Shown: piece by piece, positions 46,068-53,831 of the stretch
How positions within the stretch are numbered: position 1 is the stretch's first letter
Layout: each line of letters opens with the position of its first letter
NCBI GenBank assembly: GCA_026399195.1
Contig: JAPLRK010000072.1
Coordinates: 50,998 to 114,997 of the forward strand
DNA length: 64,000 nucleotides
Direction: 5' to 3'
Source of the DNA: Legionellales bacterium
GTDB taxonomy: Bacteria; Pseudomonadota; Gammaproteobacteria; Legionellales; Legionellaceae
Made by a program: the position numbers and the translations under genes
Notes under the pieces: model-generated
What the model saw: only the letters and a program-made list of their open reading frames with translations
The model's database searches: none
What the model was told of the DNA's origin: nothing

Positions 46068-47557
46068 TAGAAGAAACGATCATCGATGAAAATGAAATTT
46101 ACCGCATTCGTAAACAAAAATTACTAGCATTACGAAAGGATGGCTTTCATTTTCCAAATCACTTTCGGCGGAAAGATTACGCTCATGACTTGATGCAAAA
46201 ATATCAACATGTCTCGAAGGAAGCAATGGCTGAAAGTCACCTCAAAGTTGCTGTGGCTGGGCGTATTGTACTACGTCGAGTGATGGGTAAAGCGAGTTTT
46301 TTTCACATTCAAGATGTTTCAGATCGCCTACAAATTTACCTTCGCCAAAATGATTTGGGCGAGGTTTATGAACAATTTAAACATTGGGATTTGGGAGATA
46401 TTGTCGGCGTCACGGGCGAGCTGTTCATCACACAAACTGGTGAGTTGACAGTGCACGCTGAAACGGTGGAATTACTGACCAAATCGCTTCGCCCAATGCC
46501 TGATAAATTTCACGGATTGTCTGATGTGGAAGTACGCTATCGAAAGCGCTATGTTGATTTGATAGCCAATACGGAAAGCCGTCAAACCTTTTTGTTGCGT
46601 TCAAAGCTCATCAAATCCTGTCGGCAATTCATGGACAATCATCAATTTTTAGAGGTAGAAACGCCTATGATGCATCCCATTCCAGGGGGGGCTGTGGCAA
46701 GACCATTTAAAACGCACCATAACACCTTGAACATGGACATGTTCTTGCGTATTGCCCCTGAGCTGTATTTAAAACGTCTGGTGGTGGGCGGATTTGAGCG
46801 CGTTTATGAGATCAACCGTAATTTTCGCAATGAGGGGATTTCCACCCGCCATAATCCTGAATTCACCATGATGGAATTTTATCAAGCCTACGCTGATTAC
46901 CGTGATCTGATGGGGTTTACAGAATTGCTACTACGTCATTTAGCCGATGAGGTCTTAGGAAGTCGACAAATTCAATATCAAGGCACCACGCTTGATTTAG
47001 ATAAACCTTTTGCACAATTGACGATGAAAGAGGCCATTTTGCAGCATCATCCCAAACTGAAGGCATCAGAGATAGACACGTTGGAAAGATGTCGAGGGGT
47101 ATTAGATCGCCTACATATCGCCTATAAGCCGGTCGATCTGCTGGGTAAATTGCATCTATTTTTGTTTGAAGAAACGGTGGAAGACCAATTAATTCAGCCA
47201 ACCTTCATCACCGCATACCCCACAGAGGTATCCCCATTGGCCAGACGCTCTGAAGAAAATCCAGAGGTCACTGATCGTTTTGAGTTTTTCATGATGGGTC
47301 GTGAAATTGCCAATGGATTTTCAGAATTAAATGACGCGGAAGATCAAGCCGCACGCTTTCAAAAACAAGTGGCTGAAAAAGATGCAGGCGATCTAGAGGC
47401 GATGCATTTTGACAGCGATTACATCGAAGCTTTGGAATATGGCATGCCCCCCACGGCAGGAGAAGGAATTGGAATTGATCGCTTGGTAATGTTGTTCACC
47501 AATTCAGCTTCCATTCGCGATGTGATTTTATTTCCACAATTGCGCCAAGCGGACTAG
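46064..47557 (+). CDS. lysS: Lysyl-tRNA synthetase, class II
   Basis: Charges tRNA-Lys. 497 residues: N-terminal OB-fold ([22 protein letters not shown]), then the class II core with motif 1 ([21 protein letters not shown]), motif 2 ([25 protein letters not shown]) and motif 3 ([24 protein letters not shown]). ATGA overlap with prfB, the common gammaproteobacterial pair. Confidence 0.97.
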   Translation: MIEETIIDENEIYRIRKQKLLALRKDGFHFPNHFRRKDYAHDLMQKYQHVSKEAMAESHLKVAVAGRIVLRRVMGKASFFHIQDVSDRLQIYLRQNDLGEVYEQFKHWDLGDIVGVTGELFITQTGELTVHAETVELLTKSLRPMPDKFHGLSDVEVRYRKRYVDLIANTESRQTFLLRSKLIKSCRQFMDNHQFLEVETPMMHPIPGGAVARPFKTHHNTLNMDMFLRIAPELYLKRLVVGGFERVYEINRNFRNEGISTRHNPEFTMMEFYQAYADYRDLMGFTELLLRHLADEVLGSRQIQYQGTTLDLDKPFAQLTMKEAILQHHPKLKASEIDTLERCRGVLDRLHIAYKPVDLLGKLHLFLFEETVEDQLIQPTFITAYPTEVSPLARRSEENPEVTDRFEFFMMGREIANGFSELNDAEDQAARFQKQVAEKDAGDLEAMHFDSDYIEALEYGMPPTAGEGIGIDRLVMLFTNSASIRDVILFPQLRQAD

Positions 47558-47593
47558 TGCCTCGTCTTGTAAATACGAATGCTCATGACCGTC

Positions 47594-47613
47594 ATCCCGG
47601 CGTAGGCCGGGAT
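47594..47613. repeat. REP-like palindrome ATCCCGGC-GTAG-GCCGGGAT
   Basis: 8-bp arms with 4-base loop, set in GTCATCCCGGCGTAGGCCGG, a type of extragenic palindrome seen in many proteobacteria. It may also stop lysS transcription. Confidence 0.65.
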
Positions 47614-47718
47614 CCATTTCTCGAGAAATGTCATACCAAATGTCGTAGCAAAATAAAAGTTCTGTGGAAGTAGTCTATAATGGAAATGAAACTGGATTTT
47701 ATTTACGATTAAGAGATT

Positions 47719-47886
47719 ATGATGAAAATACTAGAAGGTGCTGCCCTAGCTAAGGCTGAGGAAATAGCGAAAGGGATGGGTTTTACAAAAGCAGGTATGG
47801 ACGCGATGACCTTCTCAGCAAAGCTTATGTTTTTGGGTACCCTAGATAAAATCCAGGGATGGCTAATCGGGAGACCGCATATGTGA
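47719..47886 (+). CDS. Possible small protein of 55 residues
   Basis: MMKILEGAALAKAEEIAKGM then a Gly/Lys/Met-rich helical stretch ending GWLIGRPHM. It is short, amphipathic and Ala/Gly/Met-rich, as in small membrane-active peptides. A perfect TATAAT lies at 47676-47681, 38 bases upstream, without a clear -35 box. No strong ribosome site. The 75-residue frame on the other strand is judged to be its shadow. Confidence 0.35.
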   Translation: MMKILEGAALAKAEEIAKGMGFTKAGMDAMTFSAKLMFLGTLDKIQGWLIGRPHM

Positions 47887-48027
47887 GACAAAAAGACACA
47901 CAGCAAAACTGCTGGCATGTCATTTTTTGATTGCATTTATTCTAGGTTATGGTAGCTTTAGTTTGGAGAAATTTTTTAGCGACTGTTTTCGCTAACCCTA
48001 AGCTCATGAGCCTGGAAGGATCCTGAA

Positions 48028-48846
48028 ATGAAAGAACAAACCAAACACTTGAAATTGATATTGCCTGCCTTATTCTCTACCATCGTTTCCGCGAATGCCA
48101 CAAGCACACCTACAGCGCCAGCCCTAACCATGGGACCGGCCTCTGGATGGTTTGCGACGATTCAAGGAGGGGCTTTGTGGACGAATAGTTCTGATTCAAT
48201 GACTGTCAGCAATGGCTCCCCCTATCCCCCACCCTTAAACGTTGATCACTATTCCGTGAATGGGAATCAAACGAGTGGTGTCATAGCCGTGCTTGGTGGG
48301 TATCAATGGCGACACCAAGGGGAATGGATACCTGCCTACTCTTTAGCGCTTCGATATCAACATTTTTTCAATGCGTCGTTAAACGGCGTGGTCACGCAAT
48401 ATTCTTTACCCCAATTTGCTAATTACAACTACACTTGGAATGTGGATTCAAACCTCATTTCACTCTACTCAAAAATTGATTTGTTTCAATATGGCCGCTT
48501 CACACCGTTTTTTGATGTTGGCGTAGGAGCTGCAATAAACCATACGAGCGATTTCAATGAAACAGCGCTCTCTGGCGTAACCCCACGCATCAGCCCCGCA
48601 TTTCAAAGCAATTCACAAACAAGCTTCACGTACAATCTAGGGCTTGGCGTAGATTTCGCCGTGACATCACAATGGTCTGTCTCAGTAGGATATGATTACC
48701 AATATTTTGGTGCTATCAAATCAGGTCCAGGACTTACAACATGGTCTGCAGATAGGCTCAGTTTAGGCAATTTACAAGGAAATATGGTCACCGCAGGGCT
48801 GACTTATTACTTTGATGACATGTCGCCGAAGTATCAAGGGAAGTGA
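48028..48846 (+). CDS. Outer-membrane beta-barrel protein (OmpA-like/Legionella-Coxiella porin type)
   Basis: 272 residues with signal peptide (LKLILPALFSTIVSANA). The mature part is an 8-10 stranded barrel: WFATIQGGALWT, YSLALRYQHFF, FTPFFDVGVGAAINH, FTYNLGLGVDFAVTSQWSVSVGYDYQYF-type strands, and the last strand MVTAGLTYYF with terminal aromatic. GGAAGGAT precedes ATG. Same family as the broken gene at 29690. It is 28 bases before the thaumatin-like gene, so both may be co-expressed. Confidence 0.8.
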   Translation: MKEQTKHLKLILPALFSTIVSANATSTPTAPALTMGPASGWFATIQGGALWTNSSDSMTVSNGSPYPPPLNVDHYSVNGNQTSGVIAVLGGYQWRHQGEWIPAYSLALRYQHFFNASLNGVVTQYSLPQFANYNYTWNVDSNLISLYSKIDLFQYGRFTPFFDVGVGAAINHTSDFNETALSGVTPRISPAFQSNSQTSFTYNLGLGVDFAVTSQWSVSVGYDYQYFGAIKSGPGLTTWSADRLSLGNLQGNMVTAGLTYYFDDMSPKYQGK

Positions 48847-48874
48847 GATCGAACCACCAAAATAAGGATTTGAG

Positions 48875-51226
48875 ATGAAAGTACGCGCAACGTTGATGTT
48901 TTTTATGGGCATTTATTGGTCGTTTGGAGTGATGGCGGCTTCTGATCCTGTGTCCTGGTCCCTTAACCCACGCACAGGCTTCCCACCAACTCAAGTAGGT
49001 CATCAGTCGGCGGTAATTTATACCCTCACAAACAAGCTCCCGCTTCCTGCCGTACTGGTCACGCAATACGCTATGACCGGCGGATCTTTTAACGTCATAG
49101 ATGACTGTAAAAACACTTCCCTTGCCCCTAATGCAAGTTGCACCATCTCTGTCGGGTTTAATCCCACCGCTGAAGGATTGTCAACCTTTCAATTGACCTA
49201 TGGTTATCACCACAACCGCATTCCTTTAACCACTTTATCCGCTGTGGGTACAGGAGAACCTTCAGGAACAATCTTGAGTGGTCAAATTAATGGCTTACCT
49301 TCTACCTTTTACACCGACAATACGGTGAACTATACTGCAATTTTTCAAAATAAGGGTCAGACCCCTCTTTCAGGTTGCAGTGTATCTGACTTCACAAGTA
49401 CAGGTGTTGCAGCCTCTCTAACCAGCACACCTGGAACACCTCCTTGTGGAAGCTCACTGGGTATTGGTAAGTCATGTCAAGAGAATGGTACAGCATCAAG
49501 CACGGTACCCGGGCTCCTCACCATCTATGGACACATGACATGTACCAGCCCTACAACGGTAACGGCGACCCCACAAGCCTCTACCATCGTTCAAAGTCAC
49601 TCTGGATGCGTTGTTCATGCCAGTGTTCTCTTACCGCTACCAAACACCACTTACCAATATGCGGATAACATCGTTGTTTTTAATATCGAAAACGAATGCC
49701 CCACCTCTGTCGGTTTGGGGGCCGTCCATGTCACGGCTTCAGGCGGTGATGCAACGGTGACTACTTCACCTACAGCACCTGTCACAACGCCTCAGATCCC
49801 TGTTTGTGAAGCAACACTGGCAGCTCAATCCAACTGCGTCGTCATGGCCTCTGTCATTCCAAAAGCTGCAACTAGTTCAATGACAGTTACTGCCGAAGTG
49901 TTACCCAGCACTGGCCCCACCATCAGCGCTTCAACAAGCGCACCTGTGAGTACACCTGCTTACACTCATACCATCCATTTCATCAACCAATGCCCCTTCC
50001 CAGTATGGTATGGTGTTGAAAATTCATCTAATCCGGAGGTTATGGACCCAACACCTACCCCAACAACCACCGATAGCTATCTGCTAGGCGCGCAAGCTCC
50101 AGGCAAGGCACCCATAGTCAAGTCTCTGACTATTCCAGGCACTTATTTAGGCGAATTTTTCCCAAGAACAGGCTGCAGAGTCAGCGGAGGTCTTTTTATC
50201 TGCGACACAGGAGATTGCCATTCGCTTTCAACGGGACCTACTGCAGGGCAGTGTGTTGGTGATGGTACCTCTCCTTTCACCCGCATTGAGGAGGATTTTT
50301 TCAGTACAGTCAGTTCAGTCCAGCCCTATTATGAAGGGACATATGACGTATCGCTCATCAATGGGATTAATATCCCCGTTGAGTTCAAAGGTCTAGGGCC
50401 AGCTAACTCTACGAAACCACCCTTTGCCGCAACACCGTTTTACTGCAAAGGCGCTGGTGCACCCATTCAACCCCCACCACCCGTATCATCAACAATCGAG
50501 ACGCTGGGCAACTGCGGATGGGATTTTATTGTGCCCTCCGATCAAAACATGGATCCCAAGTATTTTAACTTTGTGACTGACGACGTCTTAAACAACGACT
50601 GTGCTGATGCATGTTCGGTTCCTGGTGAAGTCTGTGGTATGGCTTATACTGGAGATACTCCAGGTCAACCTGTCGTCATGGCCTGTGGTAAGCTGTTGGG
50701 CTATTGGACAATTAATCAATCCTGTGGAGGCTCCGTCACCTACGCCAGTGGTTTCACCACACCCAACACAGCCTTTAATTGTCAACTTCCCTACACAGGA
50801 ACCAATTCATACCCGAATGGAACCCCATTAAACTATGATATTTATAGTTGCAACACCCCTGCGGGGCCTAATCCAGACCAACTGGGTTCTTGCTATCCCA
50901 GCACGGCAACTCCCTCTAATTTATGTTGTGGTGCTAGAAATTGGAATCAAACCCCCTATCTAACGGCCCAGGATAAGAATGCGGCGGTACCCAATGAGAT
51001 CAATACGGACTGGATCGCAGGCTCTTCTTTGGTTCCTTCACCTTTGTACTCGATACTATGGATGAAAACCAGTTGTCCCACAGCTTATTCCTATCCATAC
51101 GATGACCACTCAGGATCCTTCAGATGCTTTACCTCAGATGCTGCACAAAAGACTGTCGTGAAGATGGACTTTGATGTGGTCTTTTGTCCAGGCGGCATCA
51201 CAGGAGCACTTTCTGTCACTCCGTAA
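48875..51226 (+). CDS. Large secreted protein with C-terminal thaumatin-like domain
   Basis: 783 residues. Signal peptide (LMFFMGIYWSFGVMAA). Residues 30-370 hold Ig-like or anchor-type repeats with paired Cys (CKNTSLAPNASCTISVGFNP; CGSSLGIGKSC; CEATLAAQSNCVVMASV). Residues about 370-783 look like a thaumatin/osmotin domain: FINQCPFPVWYGV, the CDTGDC loop, GTYDVSLINGINIPVEF, and the hallmark CPTAYSYPYDDHSGSFRC at the end. Thaumatin-like proteins bind or cut beta-glucans and are mainly known from plants, fungi and animals. The domain has large Cys content and insertions. A role against eukaryotic hosts, prey or fungi is inferred. Confidence 0.75.
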   Translation: MKVRATLMFFMGIYWSFGVMAASDPVSWSLNPRTGFPPTQVGHQSAVIYTLTNKLPLPAVLVTQYAMTGGSFNVIDDCKNTSLAPNASCTISVGFNPTAEGLSTFQLTYGYHHNRIPLTTLSAVGTGEPSGTILSGQINGLPSTFYTDNTVNYTAIFQNKGQTPLSGCSVSDFTSTGVAASLTSTPGTPPCGSSLGIGKSCQENGTASSTVPGLLTIYGHMTCTSPTTVTATPQASTIVQSHSGCVVHASVLLPLPNTTYQYADNIVVFNIENECPTSVGLGAVHVTASGGDATVTTSPTAPVTTPQIPVCEATLAAQSNCVVMASVIPKAATSSMTVTAEVLPSTGPTISASTSAPVSTPAYTHTIHFINQCPFPVWYGVENSSNPEVMDPTPTPTTTDSYLLGAQAPGKAPIVKSLTIPGTYLGEFFPRTGCRVSGGLFICDTGDCHSLSTGPTAGQCVGDGTSPFTRIEEDFFSTVSSVQPYYEGTYDVSLINGINIPVEFKGLGPANSTKPPFAATPFYCKGAGAPIQPPPPVSSTIETLGNCGWDFIVPSDQNMDPKYFNFVTDDVLNNDCADACSVPGEVCGMAYTGDTPGQPVVMACGKLLGYWTINQSCGGSVTYASGFTTPNTAFNCQLPYTGTNSYPNGTPLNYDIYSCNTPAGPNPDQLGSCYPSTATPSNLCCGARNWNQTPYLTAQDKNAAVPNEINTDWIAGSSLVPSPLYSILWMKTSCPTAYSYPYDDHSGSFRCFTSDAAQKTVVKMDFDVVFCPGGITGALSVTP

Positions 51227-51241
51227 ATATCGTTACATTTC

Positions 51242-51285
51242 TTAAACAGATAGACATGAGGCCCTTTTCATGTCTATCTGTTTAA
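51242..51285. repeat. 18-bp inverted repeat with GACATGA core
   Basis: Arms 51242-51259 and 51268-51285, loop GGCCCTTT. A related palindrome with the inverted loop is at 53165-53206. It follows a stop codon by 16 bases, so it may be used as terminator despite no long T-tract. Confidence 0.7.
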
Positions 51286-51289
51286 AGTC

Positions 51290-51431
51290 TTCTGAATAAG
51301 GATCGGGAGCGAAATAACTTCCTTCCTTATTCCCTTCTCCCAAGACATGGGGAGAAGGTACCCTCAGGGGCGTATAAGGAGACTTCTTGCAAGTTATTTG
51401 ATGAAGTGGTGCACGTGCTTGAGATGCTTCT
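51290..51431 (-). repeat. Composite dispersed repeat, longest copy
   Basis: In the minus direction: GAAGCATCTCAAGCACGTGC, a CACTTCATCAAATAACTTGC segment, CTTCTCCCCATGTCTTGGGA, AATAAGGAAGGAAGTTATTT, CGCTCCCGATCCTTATTCAG. It joins modules seen separately at 15427, 24873, 53726, 3901 and 63822, and shows they belong to one element of about 140 bp. Confidence 0.8.
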
Positions 51432-51492
51432 TAATAAATACTTAAGCTTTCTGTGATACATTTGTCCTTTAATCAATCAAAGGAACTTTCAA

Positions 51493-52131
51493 ATGTTCGA
51501 TAATCAACAAGCAAAACTAGGCATTGGACTGATGTGTGTTGGGGTCCTTCTTGGCTCGCCTTTCCTCATCTGTTTTGGTGCTTTGGAATATCTCACGCGC
51601 TCAAACACACTCGCCAATGCTCTTGCAGCTGTTGCCATCACACTCTTTATCACGGCCCCATTCATTACCTTTGGACCTCTGATTGCTTATAGCGCCATAG
51701 GTTTATATGCTTTAGGATCTGCTGCAAAGAGTACTTATAGCCACAACAAAGGGTTCTCTGATCTAGTGAAGGATAATCTTTACAATCCAGATGACTCCAC
51801 GTTCAAGAAAATCGTGCGGGGCATCACCGGAGTCCTTTTGTCACCTTTTTGGATCTTAGGCGGATTGTTAGGTCAAGGCACAAAAGCACTGGTTAAGGCT
51901 TACAGCAGCTCACCTTCAAATGGTACAGAAGTTGCTGAAAGTCATGATGTTAAAGACAGGCTAACTAATTCCATCCCACCAGTAGCCAGACCTTCATCAC
52001 AAAAAGGGATCTCAAAAGAAGCGACTACCCATCGCTCTTCAGGTATTTCTTCAAGCCCCACTTTCTTCACAGGCTCATTACCAAAACCAAAGACTGTGGA
52101 TGAAGCGACGCAAGTGAATCTCTGCGCATAA
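51493..52131 (+). CDS. Membrane protein of unknown function with polar C-terminal tail
   Basis: 212 residues. Two or three hydrophobic segments in residues 8-80 (LGIGLMCVGVLLGSPFLICFG, LANALAAVAITLFITAPF, FGPLIAYSAIGLYALGSA), another at about 115-135 (VLLSPFWILGGLLGQGTKA), then a Ser/Thr/Lys-rich tail of about 70 residues (SSQKGISKEATTHRSSGISS). No family recognised. Membrane hairpins with a polar tail occur in Dot/Icm-type effectors, but here this is only a possibility. AAAGGAAC precedes ATG. Confidence 0.6.
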   Translation: MFDNQQAKLGIGLMCVGVLLGSPFLICFGALEYLTRSNTLANALAAVAITLFITAPFITFGPLIAYSAIGLYALGSAAKSTYSHNKGFSDLVKDNLYNPDDSTFKKIVRGITGVLLSPFWILGGLLGQGTKALVKAYSSSPSNGTEVAESHDVKDRLTNSIPPVARPSSQKGISKEATTHRSSGISSSPTFFTGSLPKPKTVDEATQVNLCA

Positions 52132-52449
52132 CCGTCCATAAATGAGTAGATCCGCCGGATCTACTCACCTTTCACCCCCAAGTTATCAACGTCTGAGAAT
52201 TCACCACCATCCCGTAGTCCAGCAATAGAAGCCTTTCGATAGGTGGCGGAGTCCATACTATTACCCTACGTCTGAGTATTTTTAAGGTTGTTTTTTGTGC
52301 AGAAACAAGCGTTATTTAGTGTGAGGTGAACTGTGATAGATGAGGTTTTTTTAACCAGCTAGGCCATAAATGATTTTTTTTGATCACATGAAGGTTCTAC
52401 ACGGACATAAATGGGTTCGCCCAGAATCTCTGCGCCCTGTTACGAGCTC
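52132..52449. other. Gene-free stretch between the membrane protein and udk
   Basis: Holds an 11-bp palindrome at 52143-52167 (TGAGTAGATCC / GGATCTACTCA, loop GCC), probably the terminator of the upstream gene, and two copies of ACGTCTGAG (about 52191 and 52268). Poly-T runs occur near 52300 and 52347. No credible gene or RNA was seen. Confidence 0.5.
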
Positions 52450-52478
52450 TTGAAACTAACTTCAAAAGCCTATACTAT
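52450..52478 (+). promoter_or_regulatory. Putative sigma-70 promoter of udk
   Basis: TTGAAA (52450-52455), 17-base spacer, TACTAT (52473-52478). The udk ATG is 28 bases downstream. Confidence 0.55.
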
Positions 52479-52505
52479 TTGCACAAACTTTTACAGTGTG
52501 ATCTT

Positions 52506-53141
52506 ATGAGCAAACAAGCCATCATCATTGGGATTGCCGGCCCTTCTGCTTCCGGTAAAAGTTTGTTGGCGAATACGATTGTCAATGAATTAGGCTCCGA
52601 TCAAGTCGTTGTTATTTCTGAGGATGCTTATTATAAAGACAATAGCCATCTCCCTTTTGCAGCGCGTGAAAAAATCAACTATGACCATCCGGACTCCTTT
52701 GACCATGCGTTGTTATGTGAACACTTACAAAAGCTTCAACAAGGGAGCTCCGTAGACATTCCCATCTACTCACACGCCAAACACATCCGAAGCCCTGAAG
52801 CACGCGCTATTGGGCGCCACACCATCATTGTCTTGGAAGGTATCTTATTGTTCACCGATCAGATATTGCGCGAACTCATGGACATCCGTATTTTTATGTC
52901 AGCTCCTCTGGATGTCTGCTTAAGCCGTCGATTGATGCGGGATGTGGTAGAACGTCACCGCTCTTTTGAATCTGTTCTTCATCAATACGAAACCACAGTT
53001 CGCCCCATGTATTTGCAATTCATCGAACCATCCAGTCGTTATGCTGACTTGATCGTGCCTCGAGGAGGCGAAAATCGCATCGCTATTGATATGATCAAAG
53101 CAAAAATGCGTGAGCTCTTGGCAACGCATACCATAGGATAA
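52506..53141 (+). CDS. udk: Uridine kinase
   Basis: Phosphorylates uridine and cytidine for pyrimidine salvage. 211 residues: Walker A GIAGPSASGKSLLA, EDAYYKD, NYDHPDSFDH, VLEGILLF, RRLMRDVVERHRS. ATG 52506 (MSKQAIIIG) fits the family; the longer reading from 52479 overlaps the promoter. A palindromic repeat follows the stop. Confidence 0.93.
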   Translation: MSKQAIIIGIAGPSASGKSLLANTIVNELGSDQVVVISEDAYYKDNSHLPFAAREKINYDHPDSFDHALLCEHLQKLQQGSSVDIPIYSHAKHIRSPEARAIGRHTIIVLEGILLFTDQILRELMDIRIFMSAPLDVCLSRRLMRDVVERHRSFESVLHQYETTVRPMYLQFIEPSSRYADLIVPRGGENRIAIDMIKAKMRELLATHTIG

Positions 53142-53164
53142 CAGGAGATAACAGTCTGGTCTCC

Positions 53165-53206
53165 TGGACAGAAAGACATGAAGAGGGCCTCATGTCTTTC
53201 TGTCCA
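53165..53206. repeat. 17-bp inverted repeat with GACATGA core
   Basis: Arms TGGACAGAAAGACATGA (53165-53181) and 53190-53206, loop AGAGGGCC. Same core and inverted loop as 51242-51285. Follows udk by 23 bases. Confidence 0.7.
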
Positions 53207-53243
53207 AGAAATTTGAGCTTTATCCATTTCGGTTTGATCATTA

Positions 53244-53260
53244 CTATACTGTGCGCGGCC
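53244..53260 (+). repeat. Short repeat CTATACTGTGCGCGGCC, copy
   Basis: Differs by one base from the copy at 13643; lies beside the fic relic and two palindromes. Confidence 0.7.
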
Positions 53261-53296
53261 ATTGGCATCTAAAAACACATCAGATCTAAAATTATT

Positions 53297-53338
53297 TGGA
53301 CAGAGTTGCATGCGTCTTTTTGCATGCAATTCTGTCCA
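53297..53338. repeat. 17-bp inverted repeat with GCATGC core
   Basis: Arms TGGACAGAGTTGCATGC (53297-53313) and 53322-53338; loop GTCTTTTT is the complement of the loop at 12913. It truncates the end of the fic relic. Confidence 0.72.
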
Positions 53339-53700
53339 GACTCCAATATCTGAAGGAATGCCGATTAAGTCGCTGTTTATAATATTCATCGCGTGTCGCT
53401 TCAGAAAAGGCAGACAAATATAATAAGGGCGAAGGCAGCATTTTTTGTTCAACTAGAAGTAGTGTAATCAAGAGTCGTCCTACACGCCCATTTCCATCTA
53501 AAAAGGGATGGATGGCTTCAAACTGATTTAGGTAACTGACGGCCTTCACGTGCCAGTTTACCTAACAAAAAGTCGGCACGTGATAGACTGTTAACTACGG
53601 CATTATCCCATTCAAGTTTAGTAGGCAGACTATGAGGCACCAAAGGCACTGTACCCTTTAGGTGATTTAACGATTTGTCATGAAGGAGCTTGCTTTATAT
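53330..53700 (-). pseudogene. fic-family relic (internal deletion and truncation)
   Basis: From the minus strand, HDKSLNHLKGTVPLVPHSLP ... NSLSRADFLLGKLAREGRQLP is a Fic-protein N-terminal region. It is followed almost at once, in another frame, by FEAIHPFLDGNGRVGRLLIT and LLVEQKMLPSPLLYLSAF, the Fic active-site loop HPFxDGNGRxGR and the next helices. The roughly 100 residues that normally separate these parts are missing, and the C-terminus runs into a palindromic repeat. Fic enzymes AMPylate proteins; this copy should be inactive. Confidence 0.72.
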
Positions 53701-53725
53701 CCATGTAACCGACCTTAATTTAAAT

Positions 53726-53785
53726 AACTTCCTTCCTTATTCCCTTCTCCCCATGTCTGGGGGGAAGGGAATAAGGAAGGAAGTT
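53726..53785. repeat. Composite repeat, palindromic copy (AACTTCCTTCCTTATTCCCT)
   Basis: Arms of about 22-26 bases: AACTTCCTTCCTTATTCCCT on the left and AGGGAATAAGGAAGGAAGTT on the right, with an ATGTCTGG centre. The right side is followed by GGATCGGGCGCGATCC. It shares modules with 24960-24990 and 51320-51345. Confidence 0.8.
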
Positions 53786-53831
53786 AGGATCGGGCGCGAT
53801 CCTTCGGGTTTATCCCTTAGGGGTCCAAACG

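Noticed and set aside
47709..47936. 75-residue minus-strand frame
   Set aside because: Overlaps the small plus-strand frame and has biased Ile/Ser/Pro composition with no start signal; likely a shadow.
53039..53452. Plausible 137-residue minus-strand protein
   Set aside because: It crosses udk, three repeats and only the last bit of the fic relic; composite of unrelated pieces.
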